Assembly (NCBI GenBank): GCA_024640385.1
Contig: JAHEFC010000131.1
Coordinates: 1 to 9,680 of the forward strand
Source: Sphingobacteriales bacterium
GTDB taxonomy: Bacteria > Bacteroidota > Bacteroidia > Chitinophagales > Chitinophagaceae
DNA: 9,680 nucleotides
Reading direction: 5' to 3'
In this document: in pieces, positions 1 to 5,543 of the stretch
How the letters are laid out: every line of letters starts with the position of its first letter
Position numbering within the stretch: position 1 is the stretch's first letter
Position numbers and translations under genes: made by a program
Notes under the pieces: model-generated
Seen by the model: only the letters and a program-made list of their open reading frames with translations
Databases searched by the model: none
Told to the model about the DNA's origin: nothing

Positions 1-58
1 AAAGCAAAACAACCAGGAACCTCTTCATAACCGGGGATTTTGGGCAAATTTAAGCACA

Positions 59-433
59 ATGTCTGCAATTAAAACCATTATCAATACCTCCATTGGGGCA
101 TTGGCCGGGGTAACTCCGGAAAATTTAACACCTGCGCAGTTGGATAGTTCATTAGCCATATTACAATCCTCTAATGTGAACGATGCGATAGATGCCTATT
201 GGGATAGCCTGCCCGACAAACCGGAAAATGAAAATGATGTCCCGGCCTGGGAAGATGAGAATCACAGGCGTGCCAGGGAGATCAATCATAATCTCAGGCT
301 TTTCAACGAAGAACTGAACCGGATCAAAAAAATGCAGGCGGCTTTGAACATCCCCCAGCTGGATACCCTGATCCATGCTGCCCAGGAAGTGATCCGGCCT
401 TTGTACGACTTTTCAGCGCAACTGTCGGACTAA
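59..433 (+). CDS. Small acidic protein of unknown function (124 aa)
   Basis: I do not recognise this family and assign no function. The protein has no signal peptide or membrane segment and looks soluble and mainly helical. Residues 1-16 are mildly hydrophobic. The middle (about 45-70) is rich in Asp, Glu, Pro and Asn, including PDKPENENDVPAWEDEN. Residues 68-115 read as a long amphipathic helix with many charged residues (RRAREINHNLRLFNEELNRIKK), possibly a coiled coil. The ATG at 59 is the only ATG near the 5' end. However, the frame stays open to the left window edge without a stop, so a longer gene starting outside the window cannot be excluded. It ends in TAA 15 bases before a long hairpin. 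Real coding is likely because the frame is the longest in the region and its composition is protein-like. Confidence 0.65.
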   Translation: MSAIKTIINTSIGALAGVTPENLTPAQLDSSLAILQSSNVNDAIDAYWDSLPDKPENENDVPAWEDENHRRAREINHNLRLFNEELNRIKKMQAALNIPQLDTLIHAAQEVIRPLYDFSAQLSD

Positions 434-447
434 GATCCTAACTCTCC

Positions 448-485
448 CCCCCTCCCTCCAAGGTAGGTACCTTGGAGGGAGGGGG
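448..485. repeat. 18-bp perfect palindrome, copy 1 of a hairpin pair
   Basis: Bases 448-465 are the exact reverse complement of 468-485, with only GG between them. The core is CCTCCAAGGTA-GG-TACCTTGGAGG and the outer arms are C-rich/G-rich. It starts 14 bases after the stop of the preceding gene. The stem is strong enough to stop or pause RNA polymerase, or to protect the 3' end of the upstream mRNA. No T-tract follows on either strand, so it is not a standard intrinsic terminator. Its 24-base core matches the second palindrome at 553-614 except for one base, which marks it as a member of a repeat family. Confidence 0.85.
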
Positions 486-552
486 AAGAGGTCAAAGGAA
501 CAAACTTATATCTCCTTACTGATCAATTATTTATATTAATCTACACTCGTGC

Positions 553-614
553 CCTACCTCCAAGGTCCCTACCTCCAAGGTAGGGACCTTGGAGGTAGGG
601 ACCTTGGAGGTAGG
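553..614. repeat. 29-bp perfect-stem hairpin built of tandem 15-mers, copy 2
   Basis: Bases 553-581 pair perfectly with 586-614 around the tetraloop AGGG. Each arm consists of two tandem copies of a 15-mer: CCCTACCTCCAAGGT at 552-566 and 567-581, and its reverse complement ACCTTGGAGGTAGGG at 586-600 and (last base changed) 601-615. It lies between the unknown gene and the sigma-factor gene, just before the proposed sigma promoter. The regular structure and its kinship with the palindrome at 448-485 suggest a repetitive extragenic palindrome that grew by duplication of the 15-mer. A frame can be read through it from a GTG at 549, but that yields only the repetitive peptide PYLQG/RDLGG, so I treat it as non-coding. 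Confidence 0.9.
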
Positions 615-628
615 AATATTTTAGTCCA

Positions 629-657
629 ATGCAACACTTGCGCGAAAGCCGGTGTCA
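629..657 (+). promoter_or_regulatory. Putative ECF-type promoter of the sigma-factor gene
   Basis: ATGCAAC (629-635), then 15 bases, then GGTGTCA (651-657). The same arrangement with one base different stands at 2709-2737 before the lipoprotein gene. ECF promoters usually have an AAC-containing -35 box and a GTC-type -10 box at about this spacing, so autoregulation by the sigma factor is a reasonable inference. The transcript would start only a few bases before the ATG at 669, giving a nearly leaderless message, which is the weak point of this call. Confidence 0.45.
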
Positions 658-668
658 GATTCTCAGCA

Positions 669-1235
669 ATGATCAATGCCAGGGAGCTGGTTTCCCGATG
701 CCTGAAAAATGATGCAGTTGCTCAAAAGCAGCTATACCAGCATTTTGCCCCACAAATGCTGGCGGTTTGCTATAGGTATACCAAAGACAGTGATGAAGCC
801 AGCGATGTATTGCAGGAAGGATTCGTCAGAATGTTCCGCAACCTCAACCAGTGGAAGGAAGATGGTGAACTGGGCGCATGGATTCGACGCATCATGGTCA
901 ATACCGCCCTGAACTGGCTTAGAAGCCAAAAACGCATTCACTGGCTGAATGAAGAACATATTAACGAAAACTATGATTCTGATTCAGTGATCACCCCCGT
1001 AAGCAAAATGGAAGCCCGGGAACTTGCTGATATGATCAGGCAATTACCAGCTGGTTACCAAACTGTATTCAACCTCCATGCCATAGAAGGCTATAGTCAT
1101 GTTGAGATCAGCAAAATGCTCAACATCAGTGAAGGCACCTGCCGCAGCCAATACATGAGGGCGAGAAAACACCTTGCAGAACTGATCATGAAAACAGAAA
1201 ATGAAAAATTGAACTACTATGCCGGAAAACAATAA
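669..1235 (+). CDS. RNA polymerase ECF-family sigma-70 factor (188 aa)
   Basis: A cytoplasmic sigma factor of the extracytoplasmic-function group, which directs RNA polymerase to a small regulon on release by its anti-sigma partner. Region 2 spans about residues 21-90: YRYTKDSDEASDVLQEGFVR contains the core-binding helix, and GELGAWIRRIMVNTALNWLR is the -10-recognition part. A short linker with an SDSVITP stretch follows. Region 4 spans about 125-175: LPAGYQTVFNLHAIEGYSH leads into the helix-turn-helix EISKMLNISEGTCRSQYMRA that reads the -35 box. The length is normal for the family. I chose ATG 669 because it places the first helix (ARELVSRCLKND) at the usual distance from the N-terminus; an upstream GTG at 549 would add a peptide encoded by the palindrome. 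The 3' end overlaps the next gene by 17 bases, the usual sign of a translationally coupled sigma/anti-sigma pair. Confidence 0.95.
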   Translation: MINARELVSRCLKNDAVAQKQLYQHFAPQMLAVCYRYTKDSDEASDVLQEGFVRMFRNLNQWKEDGELGAWIRRIMVNTALNWLRSQKRIHWLNEEHINENYDSDSVITPVSKMEARELADMIRQLPAGYQTVFNLHAIEGYSHVEISKMLNISEGTCRSQYMRARKHLAELIMKTENEKLNYYAGKQ

Positions 1236-2673
1236 TGTGGAAAGATTGATACAGCAGAAGATGGAAGGGTTCCGGCTGGAGCCCTCTCCTGCCGACTGGC
1301 AGGCCATCTATGAAAAGTTGCATCCACGGAAAAACAGGCGCTTGTTCTGGTGGTGGTTTCCCATTGCAGCAGGACTGCTGTTTGGCGGGTACTGGTATCT
1401 TAGCCCTTCCGGATCGTCAATGCCAATAACAAATGCAACCATTGCAGATCTTGGCGCTGCAAAACCTGTTTCAGAACCCAATACCGCCTCAGCAGAACCC
1501 GGACAAACCCAGGTCAAAATAACTCCAGTCCCCGCAAGTTCAGGTTCCCCAACAACCGTCCAAAACAGATCTGAACCGCAGTTGGCCGGTGATCCCTCAC
1601 GGAATAGCGTAACCGAAAATAAAAATGCTTCCCAGCCGGCAGCAGCCGGTTCTGAACCGTTTACACGCCCAACAACAAAAAATACTGCCCAATCACCAGA
1701 AGAACCTTCAACAAAGGCCTGGCAGCCCTCTGCAAAAACCACAACATCCGGCATTTCCACTCCTGCAGAAACCTCATCAATAAAACCTGCAACGGATGAT
1801 CTTCAAAACAATTTAACCCCGGTACCACATGTTCAGGATAATTCAACAGAAACAATCAACCCCCAACTCACAAAAAGTTCAACTATAGACACCCTTTCAC
1901 AGGTTGAGAGCCAAAATGATTCTTTATATAAATCCCCTGTAACAGTCAAAAAAACTTCAATCCCAAATCTAACTGACCATTCAGCAAAAGGTTGGTACCT
2001 GGGGGCCTACGCAGAATTGGGCTCAAACATGCCCACAGAGCCCGTGACCATGACCAAAGCCGCAGACCTGAGCAGCACCCCAAGCAGCTCAGGCAGTACA
2101 ACAACCTACGAAGGTTCAGGAAACAATGGCCTGCACTGGTCGGCAGGTCTGGCACTTGAAAGAAAAAACAATAAGATGTCTTTTTCCTTTGGCTTGGGTA
2201 TACAGCATAATGCATGGTCTTCATCGGGCGCGACTTATAAAGACAGCATAGTCAATAGTAGTTTTTACAGCAGAACACTACTCTCAAACAACAGTACCAG
2301 CTATACCCATACTGCCCTGGAAATCCCTCTCTCTTTGAATTTCAGGATTGCAGGGAACAAGCATTCCTCGTACTGGATCACAACCGGCCTGAATAACGCG
2401 ATCACTGTGAAATTGAATCAGCTCACAGATATATCCATGACCCAAAATGCCGGTAACTATTCTCTTGATAATTCCCTCACCTCTAGAGCCTCCATTTATC
2501 AACCCCAGTTCAGATTAGGGCTGACCTATGAGAATACGCAAAAAAAATACCATTGGCAACTGTCTCCCTTCATCCAATACGGCCTCAACAGCATGGTGAA
2601 ATCAGGTAGCCCTGACATCCATCTATTGCATCTGGGTGTACAGACCAGGTACTATTTTAAGAGAATCAAATAA
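1219..2673 (+). CDS. Anti-sigma-like trans-envelope protein with C-terminal outer-membrane beta-barrel (484 aa)
   Basis: Likely the membrane partner of the sigma factor encoded just upstream. Residues 1-41 form a short charged cytoplasmic segment with the pattern F-x4-PSPADWQAIYEKL, common in Bacteroidota proteins encoded beside ECF sigma factors. Residues 42-61 (FWWWFPIAAGLLFGGYWYL) are a single membrane helix preceded by KNRR, so the N-terminus should be inside. Residues 62-255 are a low-complexity linker rich in Ser, Thr, Pro, Asn and Gln, long enough to cross the periplasm. From about 257 (KGWYLGAYAELG) to the C-terminus there are alternating beta-strands (LHWSAGLALERK, MSFSFGLGIQHNA, ALEIPLSLNFRIAG, FRLGLTYEN, HLGVQTRYYF) typical of an outer-membrane barrel. 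Sigma inhibition is inferred from gene position and architecture; the classical FecR or zinc-binding anti-sigma motifs are absent. It could instead be only a barrel-bearing regulon member. Confidence 0.85.
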   Translation: MPENNNVERLIQQKMEGFRLEPSPADWQAIYEKLHPRKNRRLFWWWFPIAAGLLFGGYWYLSPSGSSMPITNATIADLGAAKPVSEPNTASAEPGQTQVKITPVPASSGSPTTVQNRSEPQLAGDPSRNSVTENKNASQPAAAGSEPFTRPTTKNTAQSPEEPSTKAWQPSAKTTTSGISTPAETSSIKPATDDLQNNLTPVPHVQDNSTETINPQLTKSSTIDTLSQVESQNDSLYKSPVTVKKTSIPNLTDHSAKGWYLGAYAELGSNMPTEPVTMTKAADLSSTPSSSGSTTTYEGSGNNGLHWSAGLALERKNNKMSFSFGLGIQHNAWSSSGATYKDSIVNSSFYSRTLLSNNSTSYTHTALEIPLSLNFRIAGNKHSSYWITTGLNNAITVKLNQLTDISMTQNAGNYSLDNSLTSRASIYQPQFRLGLTYENTQKKYHWQLSPFIQYGLNSMVKSGSPDIHLLHLGVQTRYYFKRIK

Positions 2674-2708
2674 TAAACTCACAGCATTATCTGGATTTTC
2701 AGAAAACG

Positions 2709-2737
2709 ATGCAACGTTTTACCTTGATCAGGTTTCA
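2709..2737 (+). promoter_or_regulatory. Putative ECF-type promoter of the lipoprotein/barrel pair
   Basis: ATGCAAC (2709-2715), 15 bases, GGTTTCA (2731-2737), matching the element before the sigma gene in spacing and in 13 of 14 specified bases. It lies in the 105-base gap after the anti-sigma-like gene and would give a leader of about 30-35 bases for the ATG at 2779. Its -35 half also sits inside an inverted repeat, AAAACG-ATGCAA-CGTTTT (2703-2720), which might bind a regulator or be coincidental. Recognition by the sigma factor encoded at 669 is inferred. Confidence 0.5.
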
Positions 2738-2778
2738 TCAGACAGACAAAGGTCATAGAGAACCAAATTCATCTGTTT

Positions 2779-4020
2779 ATGAAAAAGACCATTAGCCCTT
2801 CCCTGTTGATCATTTTCCTGTTCTTTTCAGGTTGCCTTAGCGACGATATTGTAAGAAAATACAGTTTCTACAGACCGGTATACAAAACTACTGCCGAAGC
2901 CAGGGCCGAGATCAGGAGCAGTGAGCCCATCAGTCTTTCACAACCCGGTAAGATCTACTATAAGAACGGCTATGTTTTCCTGAACGAAATGTACAGGGGT
3001 GTGCATGTGATAGATATCCGGAACATCAATCAGCCCCGCGTAGTATCATTTGTCAAAATTCCCGGCTGCATTGACCTGGCGGTCAGGGGAAACATTCTTT
3101 ATGCTGATATGTACACCGACCTTGTTGCATTGGATATCAGCAATCCGCTCGATATCAAACGCACCCACATCGTTGAAGGAGTGTTTCCGGAAGGAAGATG
3201 GTTTAACTATATGGATACCGGCAAAGTGATCACTGACTGGATAAGGGTTGATACTGTTGTAAGAGAGAAAGACTTTAATTCCTGGATACTGGCATCCCAG
3301 GATAGGGGGCAGGTTTTCCTGGGCGGAGCAGGCGGCCCATTGGCCAGCAGCGGAGGAAATCCGAATGGTGTGGGCGGCAGCATGGCCAGGTTTGCACTCA
3401 GCAGGGACAGACTTTATACCGTCAGCAATAATGACATTAAAGTATTCAATACAGCCGTTGCGGAAAAACCCAGTTATGTAAAACAAGTCAGTATTGGTTG
3501 GGGCATCGAAACCATTTTCCCTTTTGACAATTATCTTTTCATTGGCTCCAATACGGGGATGTATATATTCGATGCTGCCGACCCCGATAACCCTGTTCAA
3601 AAAAGCAGGTTCGAACATGCCAGGGTATGTGATCCGGTGATCAGTGACGGAGATTTTGCATATGTCACGCTTCGGAGTGGCACAACCTGCGCAGGCTTTA
3701 CTAATCAGTTGGAAGTACTCTCTGTGAAAGACGTAACAAATCCCCTGCTTATGGCTGTATACCCTATGACCAATCCCCATGGATTGTCAAAAGACGGAAA
3801 CACGCTGCTGATCTGCGAAGGAGATGAGGGTCTTCGTGTACTGGATGCAAGCCTGCCGAAAGATATAAAAACAGTAAGCCTGCTGAAAGGATTCTCAACC
3901 TACGATGTGATAGCACTCGGCGGTGTGGCATTGATCACCGCTAAAGACGGACTGTACTTCATAAACTATACTGATCCTAAGAATCCCGTCATTAGCTCAT
4001 CACTCAAGATCACTAACTGA
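2779..4020 (+). CDS. LVIVD-repeat beta-propeller lipoprotein, probably surface exposed (413 aa)
   Basis: An exported lipoprotein. Residues 1-18 are a type II signal peptide (KK start, hydrophobic LLIIFLFF) with lipobox FSGC and lipidated Cys19. The residues after the cysteine, LSDD, resemble the acidic lipoprotein export signal that sends Bacteroidota lipoproteins to the cell surface. The rest is built of seven LVIVD-type repeats of the form 'Y/L-x-hydrophobic-x2-G-hydrophobic-x-V-x-D-x-x-x-P-x2-P', at about residues 64-93, 105-131, 211-238, 251-280, 292-330, 341-370 and 382-410. Clear units are RGVHVIDIRNINQPRVV, TGMYIFDAADPDNPV and DGLYFINYTDPKNPV. Seven units fit a closed propeller. A Gly/Ser/Asn-rich insertion at 177-202 separates repeats 2 and 3. 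The ligand is unknown; such propellers usually bind proteins or glycans. The stop lies 14 bases before the next start, indicating co-transcription with the small barrel gene. Confidence 0.88.
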   Translation: MKKTISPSLLIIFLFFSGCLSDDIVRKYSFYRPVYKTTAEARAEIRSSEPISLSQPGKIYYKNGYVFLNEMYRGVHVIDIRNINQPRVVSFVKIPGCIDLAVRGNILYADMYTDLVALDISNPLDIKRTHIVEGVFPEGRWFNYMDTGKVITDWIRVDTVVREKDFNSWILASQDRGQVFLGGAGGPLASSGGNPNGVGGSMARFALSRDRLYTVSNNDIKVFNTAVAEKPSYVKQVSIGWGIETIFPFDNYLFIGSNTGMYIFDAADPDNPVQKSRFEHARVCDPVISDGDFAYVTLRSGTTCAGFTNQLEVLSVKDVTNPLLMAVYPMTNPHGLSKDGNTLLICEGDEGLRVLDASLPKDIKTVSLLKGFSTYDVIALGGVALITAKDGLYFINYTDPKNPVISSSLKITN

Positions 4021-4034
4021 TCAAAAAAATCATC

Positions 4035-4622
4035 ATGAGATCATTCCGATTAATATTGATCCCCCTTGTTCTTTTGACTGCTCCGGCATTTGGGCAAAAA
4101 ACCTGGAAACCATGGATCGTGGCAGATGGTGGACCGGTCTGGGGAGGATATGAAGCTACTGGTGATGTTCGTTTGCAGGGAGGAATGAAGATAAACGGGT
4201 GGCTGATAGGCGCTGGGGCATCCTACGACCCTTACCGTTTCCATACCCTTCCCATTTATGTGCAAGGCCGAAAAATGTTCGGCAATGGTAAAAGCAAACC
4301 ATTTATTCTTGGCAGCCTGGGTGCCAATATCATACTGGAAGAAGACCAAAACGGAACAAATGTTATTACCCCTTTTGTTGCCCCATGGTCGCAGCCCAAT
4401 TACCAATATACAAACGGGATCTATGCAGAAGGAGGAATAGGCTGGGCCTTCAGAACAACTAAAAAATGGGGATTTAATCTTTCATTCAGTTACACGCACA
4501 AGACAAATACCGAAAAATACGAAAGCAGAATGTGGGCCGGGAATAATGAAACCGAGACAACCACGAGTGAGAATAAGTACCTGATGAACAGGCTTTCCAT
4601 CAGAATTGGTGTGTCTCTTTGA
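4035..4622 (+). CDS. Small outer-membrane beta-barrel protein (195 aa)
   Basis: An exported protein with a signal peptide at residues 1-20 (RSFRLILIPLVLLTAPAFG) and a likely mature start at Gln21. The mature part of about 175 residues is a series of strand-like segments with alternating aromatic/hydrophobic and small or polar residues: WKPWIVADGGPVWGGYE, MKINGWLIGAGASYD, TLPIYVQGRKMF, KPFILGSLGANII, GIYAEGGIGWAFRT, WGFNLSFSYTHKT and the C-terminal RLSIRIGVSL. This fits an eight-stranded barrel. Loops carry charged or Asn/Thr-rich stretches (EEDQNGTNV, NNETETTTSENK). It follows the LVIVD lipoprotein by 14 bases and is probably its partner in the outer membrane, perhaps as an anchor or pore, which is inference. 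No specific transport substrate can be named. The gene has no obvious terminator after it. Confidence 0.85.
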   Translation: MRSFRLILIPLVLLTAPAFGQKTWKPWIVADGGPVWGGYEATGDVRLQGGMKINGWLIGAGASYDPYRFHTLPIYVQGRKMFGNGKSKPFILGSLGANIILEEDQNGTNVITPFVAPWSQPNYQYTNGIYAEGGIGWAFRTTKKWGFNLSFSYTHKTNTEKYESRMWAGNNETETTTSENKYLMNRLSIRIGVSL

Positions 4623-4742
4623 TGAAGCGGACCGGAGCCGGAATTCCACGCTTAACCATTTTTTGTGAATACGCGTTTGAAAACCACTTCTCGCTTAAAC
4701 TTCCTGTTTTTTTATAATCAAGGTGGTTTTAGCAACTCAAAC

Positions 4743-4750
4743 TATATTTG
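4743..4750 (+). promoter_or_regulatory. Possible Bacteroidota -7 box for the glycosyltransferase
   Basis: TATATTTG fits the TAnnTTTG consensus of the housekeeping sigma in this phylum. The -33 box is weak: GTGG at 4722-4725 is the nearest match to TTG at the expected spacing. The box ends four bases before the ATG at 4755, so the transcript would be leaderless or the true start codon would lie slightly downstream. Confidence 0.35.
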
Positions 4751-4754
4751 CTCC

Positions 4755-5543
4755 ATGAGCAAACTCTCTGTCTATATTATTGCTTACAACGAAGAAGACA
4801 AGATAAGAAATGCAGTGGCTTCGGTGATCAACTGGGCTGATGAAGTGATAGTTGCAGACTCATTCAGCAAAGACCGTACTTCTGAAATTGCATCTTCCAT
4901 GGGCGCAAAAATTGTACAAATTTCATTTGAAGGTTTCGGAAAACTCAGGAACTCCGCCATAGAAGCCTGTTCCTTTCCCTGGATATTCAGCCTGGATGCG
5001 GATGAACGATGTACTGATGAGGCAAGGAAAGAAATAAATGCGATAGTACAGGCCGATGTAAAGAATGGACCTGTTGCATATTTTGTTCCCAGAAGGAATT
5101 ATTTCATGGGTCAGTGGATCAGACATTCCGGATATTATCCTGATTATCGGCAGCCCCAGTTATTTAGAAAGGGGGCATTGGTATACCGGGAAGATCCTGT
5201 GCATGAACTATACGACGTAACGGGTGAAACAGGTAAGTTAAAAAGCGATATCATCCAGTATCCATTTAAGAATCTGGAGCAAATAATGAATAAGGCCAAT
5301 AGGTATTCAACCCTGGGAGCCGAAAAAATGAAAACCACGCAAAAAGGAAGTCTGAGCAAAGCCATTACGCACAGCACAATGGCATTTGTAAAATCCTATT
5401 TCTTAAAAGCAGGATTTTTGGATGGTCGCGCGGGTTTTGCTATTGCTGCCTATGCAGGCTATTATACTTTTTTCAAGTACCTGAAACTGGTAGAGCTCCA
5501 AAACAACTGGGGCGAGCCAAAGTCGAATGAAACGGATTTCTGA
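4755..5543 (+). CDS. Family 2 glycosyltransferase, WaaE/KdtX-like (262 aa)
   Basis: A GT-A fold nucleotide-sugar transferase, probably adding a sugar to the lipopolysaccharide core or another surface glycan on the cytoplasmic face of the inner membrane. The N-terminal signature is SVYIIAYNEEDKIRNAVASV (5-24), followed by EVIVADSFSKDRTSEIA (30-46) for nucleotide binding. FGKLRNSAIE (61-70) is typical of the WaaE branch, and the metal-binding LDADER is at 80-85. HELYDVTGETGKL (150-162) follows in the acceptor region. The C-terminal 70 residues are hydrophobic and aromatic (FVKSYFLKAGFLDGRAGFAI, AAYAGYYTFFKYLKL) and probably rest on the membrane. The start at 4755 was chosen because it gives the standard beginning MSKLSVYIIAYNEE; the frame can be opened to a GTG at 4665 but the added 30 residues match nothing in the family. 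The gene converges on typA with no spacer. Donor and acceptor sugars cannot be told from sequence. Confidence 0.9.
   Translation: MSKLSVYIIAYNEEDKIRNAVASVINWADEVIVADSFSKDRTSEIASSMGAKIVQISFEGFGKLRNSAIEACSFPWIFSLDADERCTDEARKEINAIVQADVKNGPVAYFVPRRNYFMGQWIRHSGYYPDYRQPQLFRKGALVYREDPVHELYDVTGETGKLKSDIIQYPFKNLEQIMNKANRYSTLGAEKMKTTQKGSLSKAITHSTMAFVKSYFLKAGFLDGRAGFAIAAYAGYYTFFKYLKLVELQNNWGEPKSNETDF

Noticed and set aside
448..490. Intrinsic terminator for the first gene
   Set aside because: The stem is strong but no T-tract follows on either strand, and the same core recurs at 553-614, so it is better described as a repeat.
501..508. Minus-strand -7 box (TAAGTTTG)
   Set aside because: It fits TAnnTTTG but would drive transcription against the first gene with no minus-strand gene there.
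552..615. CRISPR-like array
   Set aside because: The 15-mers are contiguous without spacers and half are inverted; no cas gene is nearby.
549..668. Extension of the sigma-factor gene to a GTG at 549
   Set aside because: The added 40 residues are mostly the translated palindrome (PYLQG/RDLGG repeats) and match nothing expected of an ECF sigma; ATG 669 gives the usual N-terminus.
1308..1760. 150-codon minus-strand open frame inside the anti-sigma-like gene
   Set aside because: It lies opposite the low-complexity linker, where few stop codons arise on the other strand; its sequence looks like no protein family.
3046..3780. 244-codon minus-strand open frame inside the lipoprotein gene
   Set aside because: It is antisense to a gene with seven clear propeller repeats, has no family features, and is explained by composition.
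4665..4754. Upstream GTG start for the glycosyltransferase
   Set aside because: It adds 30 residues absent from the family, and a TATATTTG box lies just before the ATG at 4755.
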